The notes beneath the pieces were generated by a model. The model had not been told where the DNA came from, did not search any database, and saw only the letters and a program-made list of their open reading frames with translations. Below are positions 47,231 to 54,579 of a stretch of DNA of 64,000 nt, piece by piece. This DNA comes from Sphingobacteriales bacterium 44-61 (GTDB lineage Bacteria; Bacteroidota; Bacteroidia; Chitinophagales; Chitinophagaceae), in contig MKTW01000018.1 in NCBI GenBank assembly GCA_001898405.1, forward strand, positions 118,432 through 182,431, given 5' to 3'. The position numbers were made by a program, and so were the translations under genes. How positions within the stretch are numbered: position 1 is the first letter of the stretch; every line of letters starts with the position of its first letter.

Positions 47231-48478
47231 TTATTCTTTCTCGAACTCTGCCTGCAGCACCTTTCTTACGTCTGCGATGGTCTCTTTCTCGAGATCGGTG
47301 CGGCGTTCCAGTTCTTCAGGAGTCAGGTTCAGTACGCTACGGGCCGTATCGCAACCTACCCTTTTCAATTCATCAATTACCCATGTTTCGATCTCATCGC
47401 TGAATTCTTCCAGGTCCACGTCAAATTCTTCTGTTTCTTCTTCAGAATCGCGGTATACATCCAGTTCATAACCGGTCAGTTCGCATGCGAGCTTGATATT
47501 TACCCCACGACGGCCGATAGCCAGTGATACCTGGTCGGGTTTGAGATAAACACTTGCGTGCTTGTTTTCTGTATCCAGGTCCATGCTGGTGATCTTGGCT
47601 GGTGTAAGAGAGCGTTGGATCAGCAACTGGATATTGTTTGTCCAGTTGATCACATCGATATTTTCATTTTTCAATTCGCGAACAATACCGTGGATCCGGC
47701 TTCCTTTCATACCCACGCAGGCACCTACTGGGTCGATCCTGTCATCATAAGACTCCACAGCTACTTTAGCTCTTTCACCCGGGTCGCGAACGATTTTTTT
47801 AATGACGATAAGACCGTCAAAAATTTCAGGCACTTCTATCTCCAATAATTTAGCCAGAAAATCAGGAGAAGTACGGGAGAGAATGATCACAGGATTATTA
47901 TTCTTCATATCAACCTTCTTCACCACTGCCCTGATATTTTCTCCTTTTTTGAAATAGTCCTGGGGAATCTGTTCGCTTTTGGGAAGGATCAGTTCATTGC
48001 CTTCTTCATCGAGCAGCAGGATCTCTTTTTTCCAAACCTGGTACACTTCTGCGCTGATGATCTCACCGGTCCTGTCGCCATATTTCTTTGCCAGTACATT
48101 TTTCTTCAAGTCGCTGATGCGGCTGGCCAGTGTTTGTTTGGCTGCCAGTATCGCTCTCCTTCCGAAATCATACAGGTCAATTTCCTGGAATAGTTCTTCT
48201 CCTACTTCAAAATCCGGTTCAATCTTGGTAGCCTCAGAATATGCCACCTGCGCCAGGGGATCTTCCACCTGTCCATCTTCCACGATCATCCTGTGCCGGA
48301 CGATCTCCAGGTCACCCTTTTCAGCATTCACGATAACATCAAAGTTTTCATCACTGCCGAATTTTTTACGCAGCAGGGTTTTGAAAACGTCCTCCACCAC
48401 TTTCATCATCGTGGGACGGTCAATGTTTTCCGCATCCTTGAACTCCTGGAATGCTTCTATAAGATTGATACTTGCCAT
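47231..48478 (-). CDS. nusA: Transcription termination/antitermination protein NusA
   Basis: Protein of 415 residues with the NusA N-terminal domain (LIEAFQEFKDAENIDRPTMM), an S1 domain, and two KH domains containing VGACVGMKGSRIHGIVREL and LAIGRRGVNIKLACEL. The acidic tail ends with a short helix-hairpin segment. NusA binds RNA polymerase and promotes pausing, termination and antitermination. It follows rimP by 86 nt on the same strand, the conserved operon order. High confidence. Confidence 0.96.
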   Translation of the reverse strand: MASINLIEAFQEFKDAENIDRPTMMKVVEDVFKTLLRKKFGSDENFDVIVNAEKGDLEIVRHRMIVEDGQVEDPLAQVAYSEATKIEPDFEVGEELFQEIDLYDFGRRAILAAKQTLASRISDLKKNVLAKKYGDRTGEIISAEVYQVWKKEILLLDEEGNELILPKSEQIPQDYFKKGENIRAVVKKVDMKNNNPVIILSRTSPDFLAKLLEIEVPEIFDGLIVIKKIVRDPGERAKVAVESYDDRIDPVGACVGMKGSRIHGIVRELKNENIDVINWTNNIQLLIQRSLTPAKITSMDLDTENKHASVYLKPDQVSLAIGRRGVNIKLACELTGYELDVYRDSEEETEEFDVDLEEFSDEIETWVIDELKRVGCDTARSVLNLTPEELERRTDLEKETIADVRKVLQAEFEKE

Positions 48479-48564
48479 AGAACTGAGTTTGTAGCCTGCA
48501 ACCCAACGCCGTTAACGGCCCTGCCTGCAGTTGTAATTTGAATTGATTGTTGTTTTCTTTTTAT

Positions 48565-49035
48565 TTAAAATTTGATTTGGACTTTCGTCGTTTTGATTTC
48601 GGAAAAAGGGATGGAATGCTGCACCAGTTCTTTTTTCTTTCCTTTTCCTTTTTCTTCTTCTATCACGATCTCCGTTTCAGTGGTACTGATCAGTTTACCT
48701 TCTTTCTTCACCCCGTCCAATTGCAGCACTTCTACAAAGCGGCCTGTATTTTTCAGGTATTGCCGATGCATTTTCAGCGGTTCATCAAGTCCCGGAGAAG
48801 ATACTTCCAGTGAAAAATCCCCACCAGGGAAAATGTTCTCCTCTTCGAGCTGCTTGTACAATGCGCGGTTGTACTGGATGAGCCGGTCAATGCTGATGCC
48901 AAGATCCGAATCAAGAAAAACTTTCACGTTATTGGTCGGCTTGATCCTGATCTCTACCAGGAAAACATCTTTATCTGCTGCTATCAGGGCATTTACTTTC
49001 TGCTCCAGTACCTGTATATATCCTTCTGTGCTCAT
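48565..49035 (-). CDS. rimP: Ribosome maturation factor RimP
   Basis: Protein of 156 residues matching RimP: DLGISIDRLIQYNRAL, FSLEVSSPGLDEPLKMHRQY (the family hallmark) and a C-terminal SH3-like domain. It assists late assembly of the 30S subunit. It is the first gene of rimP-nusA-infB. Upstream lie a promoter (49094-49126) and a 12-bp hairpin (49048-49076) that ends 12 nt before the ATG, so the leader is well placed for control of the operon. Confidence 0.93.
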   Translation of the reverse strand: MSTEGYIQVLEQKVNALIAADKDVFLVEIRIKPTNNVKVFLDSDLGISIDRLIQYNRALYKQLEEENIFPGGDFSLEVSSPGLDEPLKMHRQYLKNTGRFVEVLQLDGVKKEGKLISTTETEIVIEEEKGKGKKKELVQHSIPFSEIKTTKVQIKF

Positions 49036-49047
49036 AGTAGATAATAG

Positions 49048-49076
49048 AAGAAGGGAACGTTCTCCGTTCCCTTCTT
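49048..49076 (-). promoter_or_regulatory. Leader hairpin of the rimP-nusA-infB operon
   Basis: Perfect 12-bp inverted repeat (49048-49059 and 49065-49076, core GGGAACG/CGTTCCC) with a 5-nt loop lies between promoter and start codon. It has no U-run and so is not a simple terminator. It may affect RNA stability or serve as a binding site. Confidence 0.75.
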
Positions 49077-49093
49077 ACTGCCTTTTTCCGATG

Positions 49094-49126
49094 CAAAAGT
49101 AAGGAAATAAAGGTATTCGTTCCAAA
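49094..49126 (-). promoter_or_regulatory. Bacteroidota-type promoter of the rimP operon
   Basis: On the minus strand TACTTTTG (49094-49101) matches TAnnTTTG and TTTG (49123-49126) lies exactly 21 nt upstream. The leader to the rimP ATG is about 55 nt and contains the hairpin. Confidence 0.72.
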
Positions 49127-49215
49127 ACTTATACTGTTCACCGATATCAGGCTCTCACTCACCGGCCTTTAACGAAGTATTAAGGTGATGATAGGGCTGG
49201 TTATGGATTGTGTTG

Positions 49216-49223
49216 TAGCTTTG
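49216..49223 (+). promoter_or_regulatory. -7 promoter element before the DUF4834 gene
   Basis: TAGCTTTG fits TAnnTTTG and ends 4 nt before the ATG at 49228, so the leader is minimal. No -33 box is clear. Confidence 0.4.
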
Positions 49224-49227
49224 TTGC

Positions 49228-49470
49228 ATGTGGACGACGATCTTATATATTTTACTGGCCTGGTTTCTTTACAACCTGATCTTTAAGTTCATTATCCCGG
49301 TGTACCGGGCGAGCAGGAAGATGAAGCAGCAGTTCCGGCAGATGCACGAAACAATGCAGGAGCAGATGAGGCAACAGCAGGGTGGTCAAAGCTCACAGGC
49401 GCAGCAAACGGGAAGTAGTTCCAGGCCGAAACCGGCGGGGGATTATATTGATTTTGAGGAAGTTAAATAA
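49228..49470 (+). CDS. DUF4834 family small membrane protein
   Basis: Protein of 80 residues with one N-terminal membrane helix (ILYILLAWFLYNLIFKFIIP), a basic linker and a Gln/Met-rich tail (MHETMQEQMRQQQG), ending in YIDFEEVK. This matches the DUF4834 family, small membrane proteins of Bacteroidota without known function. It is transcribed away from the rimP operon and has its own terminator about 100 bp downstream. Confidence 0.8.
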   Translation: MWTTILYILLAWFLYNLIFKFIIPVYRASRKMKQQFRQMHETMQEQMRQQQGGQSSQAQQTGSSSRPKPAGDYIDFEEVK

Positions 49471-49567
49471 GGCCTGTATTTTACTCGCACTCAATCTCTT
49501 ACCTTTCAACTTATAGCTTACTAATCAAATTTGTGTGATTGCGCTGAGGCCAATCAATAATTATTAC

Positions 49568-49594
49568 CGGGTCGTTTTATCGACCCGTTTTTTT
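49568..49594 (+). terminator. Rho-independent terminator after the DUF4834 gene
   Basis: A 7-bp stem CGGGTCG / CGACCCG with a TTTTAT loop is followed by seven T residues. Confidence 0.9.
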
Positions 49595-49820
49595 GATCTC
49601 GCATATTTGTCAATCCTGGATTTTACGTTACTTTTTATTTCATTGTAAAATCAGGTCCTCCCATGAAAATTGATATTATCATAGCTTATATACGCCGATA
49701 TGAATTTGGCCCGAAAGAGATTTCGTACCGCCCATTACGGGCATTCATTTAGTTGCGATCACTCCCTCAAAACATCAGGTGCGGGTTGCCCAGCGTGTAA
49801 ACAGCGGCGATCATTAAACA

Positions 49821-49853
49821 GAAAGCCCTGTCTCCTTGCGGGACAGGGCTTTC
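49821..49853 (-). terminator. Terminator hairpin after the PepSY-like gene
   Basis: Perfect 12-bp stem GAAAGCCCTGTC / GACAGGGCTTTC with a 9-nt loop, about 70 bp past the stop of the minus-strand gene that ends at 49923. The arm itself carries the T-rich end. Confidence 0.75.
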
Positions 49854-49922
49854 CTGGCTATACTTCAAAGTGAAGCTGGTTGGTTTAATGGTTAAATGGT
49901 GATGGGTAAAATCCGGGAGCTG

Positions 49923-50360
49923 TTAAGACTTCACTGCTTTCTTATAAACACTCCAGTTACTTCCATCTTCTGATTTCAGGATCAGTTTTGAATCGGCCTG
50001 CTCCAGGGTAATATAATAGCTTGTGCCTTCTGCATTCGACAACTCAAAAAGTTCGCTGATCCAACGTCCGCCATAATCTTTCTTAAGTGAGGTTTGCAAA
50101 TGCATCGGCAGATCGAGTGAACTGATATTACGTGCCAGTCCGAGCATTTCTCCATTGAAAGAATAAAATGCTGTCACGTGCTGTGCGTTATAAATAAAAT
50201 TTGCTTTGTAAAACTGGTTGCCGCTGGTCCAGTTGACTTCAGTGGCACCTGCAAAATCTTTTGAGAAGGTATTCAGTACAGAGGCGTTTACATTAGTCTC
50301 ATTAGCGAATGCAGCAAGAGAACAAACAGCGATAGCGATTGTAAGGATGATCTTTTTCAT
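49923..50360 (-). CDS. Secreted PepSY-like protein of unknown function
   Basis: Protein of 145 residues with a clear signal peptide (KKIILTIAIAVCSLAAFA, cleavage before NET). The mature part has strand-rich repeats such as FAGATEVNWTSGNQFYKANFIY and YYITLEQADSKLILKSEDG, like the PepSY/BLIP-like small periplasmic proteins common in Bacteroidota. Their role is unknown. A promoter lies upstream (50419-50450), and two related sequences further up (50475-50491, 50546-50562) look like operator sites. Confidence 0.7.
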   Translation of the reverse strand: MKKIILTIAIAVCSLAAFANETNVNASVLNTFSKDFAGATEVNWTSGNQFYKANFIYNAQHVTAFYSFNGEMLGLARNISSLDLPMHLQTSLKKDYGGRWISELFELSNAEGTSYYITLEQADSKLILKSEDGSNWSVYKKAVKS

Positions 50361-50418
50361 AATTTTTTTATTTAGTTGGTGTGGTTTGTTTGAACTGTTA
50401 TTGTTTCAATGACAGGAC

Positions 50419-50450
50419 AAAACTAAACCGCCATCCGCCTCAGGGCAAGG
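50419..50450 (-). promoter_or_regulatory. Promoter of the PepSY-like gene
   Basis: On the minus strand TAGTTTTG (50419-50426) matches TAnnTTTG, and CTTG (50447-50450) lies 20 nt upstream as a partial -33 box. The leader is about 55 nt. Confidence 0.5.
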
Positions 50451-50474
50451 CAATTGTGATTGCCGGAACACGAT

Positions 50475-50562
50475 GTTAATCACCGTTAATGGCTGTTATT
50501 CCGTTTTAACATTGAGTGGATTTCGGGAGTAAAAATGAGCCTATTGTTAACCACGGTTAATG
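50475..50562. repeat. Two related 17-bp sites upstream of the PepSY-like gene
   Basis: GTTAATCACCGTTAATG (50475-50491) and GTTAACCACGGTTAATG (50546-50562) differ at two positions. The second is centred on the palindrome TTAACC-AC-GGTTAA. They are 71 bp apart, about seven helical turns, and lie above the -33 box, as activator sites would. Confidence 0.55.
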
Positions 50563-50625
50563 AAATGCAGACGTAAGACCCGAACTTTTGCATGCCCCTT
50601 AGTTGGGAAACGGGGGTTATCTGAG

Positions 50626-50817
50626 TCACGACAGTTTTTTATTCTTCCTCCCTGAATAGATCAGGTATATACCCAACGCAAATAAAAGGACAAAAGCAAT
50701 ATCCGCTCCGAAGGGCCAGGATTTCAGTTTGCCTGAATTATAATCTCCTATAATAGAGAACATTTCTCTTACAGAGCCAATTATCAAAAGAGCCCCTACA
50801 ACTATTTTCCAGTTCAT
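50626..50817 (-). CDS. Small two-helix membrane protein
   Basis: Protein of 63 residues from ATG 50817 (an upstream start at 50841 adds eight polar residues). Two hydrophobic helices, VVGALLIIGSVREMF and AFVLLFALGIYLIYSG, are joined by a short polar loop; the tail RKNKKLS is basic, so the C terminus should face the cytoplasm. No family is recognised. It lies 41 bp downstream of the lipoprotein gene on the same strand, so the two may be co-transcribed. Confidence 0.55.
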   Translation of the reverse strand: MNWKIVVGALLIIGSVREMFSIIGDYNSGKLKSWPFGADIAFVLLFALGIYLIYSGRKNKKLS

Positions 50818-50858
50818 ATTATTCGCTTTTAGCAGTGTCAATGCTGGTTGGTCTATAA

Positions 50859-51584
50859 TTAGTTCACTTTGTTAATGACGTCAAGCATTTTGGTCAATTG
50901 CTCCTTTCTGGTATCCTGGTATTTGGGATCATACTTAGTAAGGAGCAGTGGCAACAATTGCCGTTTTATGGCTGTTGCTGTTAAATCTTTTATGTCTTCA
51001 TCAACGGTTCCCTCCAAAACCAGTTGTGCGAACCCGGTTCCTATAATCGCATTGTCCTGCCCCACCAGATATCTTTCTCCCATGCCGGCTGAAGCAGAAA
51101 TGACCAGCTCCCGAAGTTGCTGGTCATTCAGTTTATTCATGGAAGTGTCCGCAGAATTTTTGAATGCCTCTTTGAGCTGAGTAAGCCTTAGTTGGATTTC
51201 GTTCTCATCAAGACTGGGCTTTGAAGAAATATAGGCTTCAATTTTAGCCGTATCCATTTCATTATAATCGAAATAGGGATACTGCCAGCTTCTTATTAAG
51301 TCGTTGAGATATACTACCGGACTTGTCTTCCGGTTTAAAAGCCGCCATTCTCTGAAGCCATAAGCAGCGTCGGAACCGTCGTCACTACCAAACGGTGCAG
51401 TTTCTTCAATGGGACTCCAAAAAAAATCTTCAGCCATTAATGCCTTTGCCTTGGGATGGGCATTTTCAACGGTGTATTCAAAACGACTCATAGAATATGG
51501 ACTTGATGGTTGCTTGGTCTGCCCGTTTGAGCAGGAGCTCAAGGTTAAGCTTGCCAAAAATAATATCGGTAATATGATTTTCAT
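50859..51584 (-). CDS. Lipoprotein with YfeS-like domain, unknown function
   Basis: Protein of 241 residues from ATG 51584, where a lipoprotein signal begins (ILPILFLASLTLSSCSN, lipobox LSSC). A longer frame to 51671 is rejected because it would bury this signal. The N-terminal mature part, with HPKAKALMAEDFFWSP and APFGSDDGSDAAYGFREW, resembles what I recall of the uncharacterised YfeS family. The C-terminal half is helical and unassigned. No enzymatic motif is seen. Confidence 0.6.
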   Translation of the reverse strand: MKIILPILFLASLTLSSCSNGQTKQPSSPYSMSRFEYTVENAHPKAKALMAEDFFWSPIEETAPFGSDDGSDAAYGFREWRLLNRKTSPVVYLNDLIRSWQYPYFDYNEMDTAKIEAYISSKPSLDENEIQLRLTQLKEAFKNSADTSMNKLNDQQLRELVISASAGMGERYLVGQDNAIIGTGFAQLVLEGTVDEDIKDLTATAIKRQLLPLLLTKYDPKYQDTRKEQLTKMLDVINKVN

Positions 51585-51791
51585 AAATAAAATAGCACCA
51601 GACATAAAAGGCTGGAATGGAAATGAACAAACAACCATCCAGATAAAGAAGCAGCAAAAGATCTTCGCCAAAATCTGGCAGATCTACTTCGAAAGCAGAT
51701 AATAGTTGAGGTTAAATCCAATTCGATTGAATTAACTTTATTACGTTAATAGCTCTTTCCTCATATGGAGTTATCAGTTTACCGGCAAATC

Positions 51792-51833
51792 CTTTACAAA
51801 ACGCCAAAGTCGCCTAAAGGCGACCTTGTAAAG
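51792..51833 (-). terminator. Two-part hairpin downstream of tRNA-Met
   Basis: An inner stem GTCGCC / GGCGAC with a TAAA loop sits inside an outer 8-bp stem CTTTACAA / TTGTAAAG. It begins 15 nt after the 3' end of the tRNA on the minus strand. It is likely a terminator or a tRNA-trailer processing structure. Confidence 0.6.
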
Positions 51834-51847
51834 CATTGAAAATTAAG

Positions 51848-51921
51848 TGGATCCTGCTGGGATCGAACCAGCGACCCTCTGATTATGAGTCAGATGCTCT
51901 AACCGTCTGAGCTAAGGATCC
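51848..51921 (-). tRNA. tRNA-Met (CAU anticodon)
   Basis: A 74-nt cloverleaf: the acceptor stem GGATCCT pairs with AGGATCC, D-arm TTAGCTCAG, the anticodon stem TCTGA/TCAGA with loop CTCATAA (CAU at 51885-51887), and the T-arm GCTGGTTCGATCCCAGC. CCA is not encoded. The acceptor and D-arm do not look like initiator tRNA; elongator Met is preferred, and a lysidine-modified Ile-tRNA is the alternative with this anticodon. Confidence 0.93.
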
Positions 51922-52059
51922 GGCGCTGTAAAACAGCCATATCTTTGCCCCGGCCGGGCATCCGTCTTTGCAAAAAGCCTGTTTACCAGCCAGAGAGGCG
52001 CAAAAGTAGCAAATAAAATTATTACTAGCTTCTTAACCTATCTTTAACCGAAAGAAAAA

Positions 52060-52067
52060 TATATTTG
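52060..52067 (+). promoter_or_regulatory. -7 promoter element of the outer-membrane protein gene
   Basis: TATATTTG fits TAnnTTTG, 17 nt before the ATG at 52085. A -33 box is not clear. Confidence 0.45.
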
Positions 52068-52084
52068 CGACCTTAAACTGATTT

Positions 52085-52816
52085 ATGAAGAAAGTTGTTC
52101 TGTACGCTGTTAGTTGTTTGTTGATCACCTCTTTAGTTGCACAGGAAACACCCGAAGCTCCCAAAAAGAAAAAGCAGCCTATCAACCTGGCTGGCCGTGC
52201 CAATGACCACTTTATGATACAGCTTGGTTATACAGGCTGGGCCGGTAAACCCGATACGATTAGTACAAGTGGCTGGTCGAAGAGCTTTAATGTTTATTTC
52301 ATGTTCGACTTCCCTTTCAAAACAAATCCCAAGCTGAGCATGGCTTTTGGACCAGGCATTTCTTCTGATCATATTAAATTTTCTAAGACTTATGTCGGCA
52401 TCAAAGAGCTGACACCCACCCTGCAGTTCAGGGATGTAGCAGATACCAACCATTTCAAAAAAGTAAAACTCAATACCACTTACCTCGAAGCTCCTATCGA
52501 ATTCCGCTATACAGCCAACCCGCTGAACAGCGACAAGAGCTTTAAATGGGCCATTGGCGTGAAAGTGGGTACTATGATTGATGCTCATACCCGCAACAAG
52601 AACCTGCAGGATAAAAATGGCAATACCCTCAATGATTACAAGCTGAAAGAAGCAAGCAAAAGATATTTCAACAGCACCCGCCTGGTAGGTACCGCCCGCG
52701 TTGGCCTCGGCCACTTCAGTCTCTATGGCAGTTACCAGATCACAACCCTGTTTAAAGAAGGGGTGGCAGCAGAGATCAGACCCTGGTCGATTGGCCTGAC
52801 CCTGAGCGGACTCTAA
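52085..52816 (+). CDS. Outer membrane beta-barrel protein (porin family)
   Basis: Protein of 243 residues with a signal peptide (VVLYAVSCLLITSLVAQ). The mature part is made of alternating beta strands: FMIQLGYTGWAG, FNVYFMFDFPF, AMAFGPGIS-like, YLEAPIEFRYTANP, and IKWAIGVKVG-like. It ends RPWSIGLTLSGL. This fits the small outer-membrane barrel/PorT-like group of Bacteroidota. The function is unknown. It has its own promoter and a terminator downstream, so it is monocistronic. Confidence 0.75.
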   Translation: MKKVVLYAVSCLLITSLVAQETPEAPKKKKQPINLAGRANDHFMIQLGYTGWAGKPDTISTSGWSKSFNVYFMFDFPFKTNPKLSMAFGPGISSDHIKFSKTYVGIKELTPTLQFRDVADTNHFKKVKLNTTYLEAPIEFRYTANPLNSDKSFKWAIGVKVGTMIDAHTRNKNLQDKNGNTLNDYKLKEASKRYFNSTRLVGTARVGLGHFSLYGSYQITTLFKEGVAAEIRPWSIGLTLSGL

Positions 52817-52833
52817 GAGTGCAAATACACTAT

Positions 52834-52883
52834 TTAAAAAGTCAAAAGTGAAGACGGTACGGTTTTTACTTTTGACTTTTTAA
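52834..52883. terminator. AT-rich bidirectional terminator / repeat after the porin gene
   Basis: Perfect 16-bp arms (52834-52849 and 52868-52883, TTAAAAAGTCAAAAGT and its complement) with an 18-nt loop; the inner bases can pair further with G-U pairs. The outer arm has a T-run. It shares the core TTAAAAAGTCAAAA with the repeat between nusA and infB. Confidence 0.8.
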
Positions 52884-52924
52884 TTTTGAACAAATCCCAA
52901 CAGGATTTTTTATACTAATTACTT

Positions 52925-54112
52925 ATGCTGGAAAAAAAGAACATATTAAAAGAAGAGAGAGCCGTGCTGGTAGGATTGGTGCATAAGGACCAAACCGAAC
53001 AGCAGGTGCAGGAGTACCTTGACGAACTGGCCTTCCTGGCAGAAACAGCCGGAGCCGTTACCATAAAGCGTTTTACTCAAAAACTACCGCATCCCGACAG
53101 TCGCACATTTGTGGGCAAAGGCAAGCTGGAAGAGATCCGGCTCTATATCCAGGGAAAGAATATCGGCATTGTGATCTTTGACGATGAACTGACCGGCGCT
53201 CAGATCAACAACATAGAAAAAGCGCTTGAAGTAAAAACCATCGACCGCTCAGACCTGATCCTGGATATTTTCGCACGCCGCGCCAAGACGGCACAGGCCA
53301 AAGCGCAGGTGGAACTGGCCCAATACCAATATATACTCCCCAGGCTCCGGGGTATGTGGAAACACCTGGAACGTTTGGGTGGTGGTATCGGAACAAGAGG
53401 CCCTGGTGAAAGTGAAATTGAAACGGACCGCCGGATCGTGAGGGATAAAATATCATTGCTACGCAAACGACTGGCAGAAATAGATAAACAGGCCTACACT
53501 CAACGGAAAGATCGTGGTGAATTTATTCGCGTAGCCCTCGTAGGATATACTAATGTGGGAAAATCCACCCTGATGACCTTGCTCAGTAAAAGCGATGTGT
53601 TTGCAGAGAATAAACTCTTTGCTACACTTGATACTACTACAAGAAAAGTCGTCTTTGAAAATACCCCCTTTTTGTTGAGCGATACAGTAGGTTTTATCAG
53701 GAAACTGCCTCACCACCTGGTGGAAAGCTTCAAGAGCACCCTGGATGAAGTAAGGGAAGCCGATATCCTGCTGCATGTAGTGGATATTTCACATCCTGCT
53801 TATGAAGATCAGCTCGGGGTGGTGAATAAAACATTGCAGGAGATCGGGGCTTTCGATAAACCGACACTGACCATTTTCAATAAGATGGACCTTTACGAAG
53901 AGCATACATTCGATGAATGGCTGGAGGAAAGCACGAAAAAAGAAATACTCGAAGATCTTCGTGAAAGATGGAATAATGAGACCAATGGCAATGCGATCTT
54001 TATTTCTGCCATCGAACGGCGCAACCTGGACCAATTGAGAGCGGGGATCCTGGAAAAAGTGCGGCAGATGTACAGGGTCAGGTATCCTTACAAAACTGAA
54101 TTTCTTTATTAA
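52925..54112 (+). CDS. hflX: GTPase HflX
   Basis: Protein of 395 residues, of normal HflX size. The N-terminal domain has RAVLVGLVHKD, PHPDSRTFVGKGKLEEI and the hallmark GGGIGTRGPGESEIETDRR. The G domain has GYTNVGKSTL, DTTTRKV, DTVGFIRKLPH and NKMD. HflX splits stalled 70S ribosomes, notably under stress, using GTP. The gene sits alone; the Rieske gene follows 40 bp later on the same strand. Confidence 0.95.
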   Translation: MLEKKNILKEERAVLVGLVHKDQTEQQVQEYLDELAFLAETAGAVTIKRFTQKLPHPDSRTFVGKGKLEEIRLYIQGKNIGIVIFDDELTGAQINNIEKALEVKTIDRSDLILDIFARRAKTAQAKAQVELAQYQYILPRLRGMWKHLERLGGGIGTRGPGESEIETDRRIVRDKISLLRKRLAEIDKQAYTQRKDRGEFIRVALVGYTNVGKSTLMTLLSKSDVFAENKLFATLDTTTRKVVFENTPFLLSDTVGFIRKLPHHLVESFKSTLDEVREADILLHVVDISHPAYEDQLGVVNKTLQEIGAFDKPTLTIFNKMDLYEEHTFDEWLEESTKKEILEDLRERWNNETNGNAIFISAIERRNLDQLRAGILEKVRQMYRVRYPYKTEFLY

Positions 54113-54152
54113 GCATCTGATTCCTTTATACGAATCAGCTCTCCCTTAACAC

Positions 54153-54509
54153 ATGGCAGAGAAAAAATACATCTGGCACAAGATCACTGATCATATTAAC
54201 GAGATCGACTTCTCTTCCAATAATATGACCGAAGCCGAAGTCGGTGGTAAAAGTCTATGCCTTGCACGGTTCAATGAAAAAGTTTTCGCCGTTGCCCGGA
54301 AATGCCCGCATGCAGGAGGGTGGCTAAGCGAAGGATATATTGATGCGCTGGGAAATGTGGTTTGCCCCCTTCACCGGTATAAATTCGATTTGAAAAATGG
54401 CCGGAACACAAGCGGTGAAGGATATTATCTGAAAAACTGGCCAGTGGAAATCCGGGAAGACGGCGTGTATGTAGGCATAGAAGAAAGCAAGCTATTTGGC
54501 TTGTTTTAA
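54153..54509 (+). CDS. Rieske [2Fe-2S] ferredoxin-like protein
   Basis: Protein of 118 residues with one Rieske domain. Cluster ligands are C-x-H in KCPHAGGW and C-x-x-H in CPLHRYKFD, spaced 18 residues apart, as in small Rieske ferredoxins and nitrite reductase small subunits. It is cytoplasmic with no signal peptide. Electron partners are not known from context; hflX upstream is probably unrelated in function. Confidence 0.85.
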   Translation: MAEKKYIWHKITDHINEIDFSSNNMTEAEVGGKSLCLARFNEKVFAVARKCPHAGGWLSEGYIDALGNVVCPLHRYKFDLKNGRNTSGEGYYLKNWPVEIREDGVYVGIEESKLFGLF

Positions 54510-54579
54510 GCAGCCGCCACAAAATCGCTTAAGTAACCAAACTGACCAATCCGGTTCGAAGCGGCTGGAAGCATCTCCT

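Larger units (their letters stand above)
49471..49922. other. Gene-poor region with two terminators
   Basis: About 450 bp between the DUF4834 gene and the PepSY-like gene. It contains the plus-strand terminator (49568-49594) and the 12-bp hairpin (49821-49853). The 170 bp between have no supported gene; a 29-codon frame (49663-49752) shows no family features. Confidence 0.6.

Noticed and set aside
49663..49752. A 29-codon frame with ATG in the gap between two terminators
   Set aside because: No signal peptide, no family features and no promoter box; the length is expected by chance.
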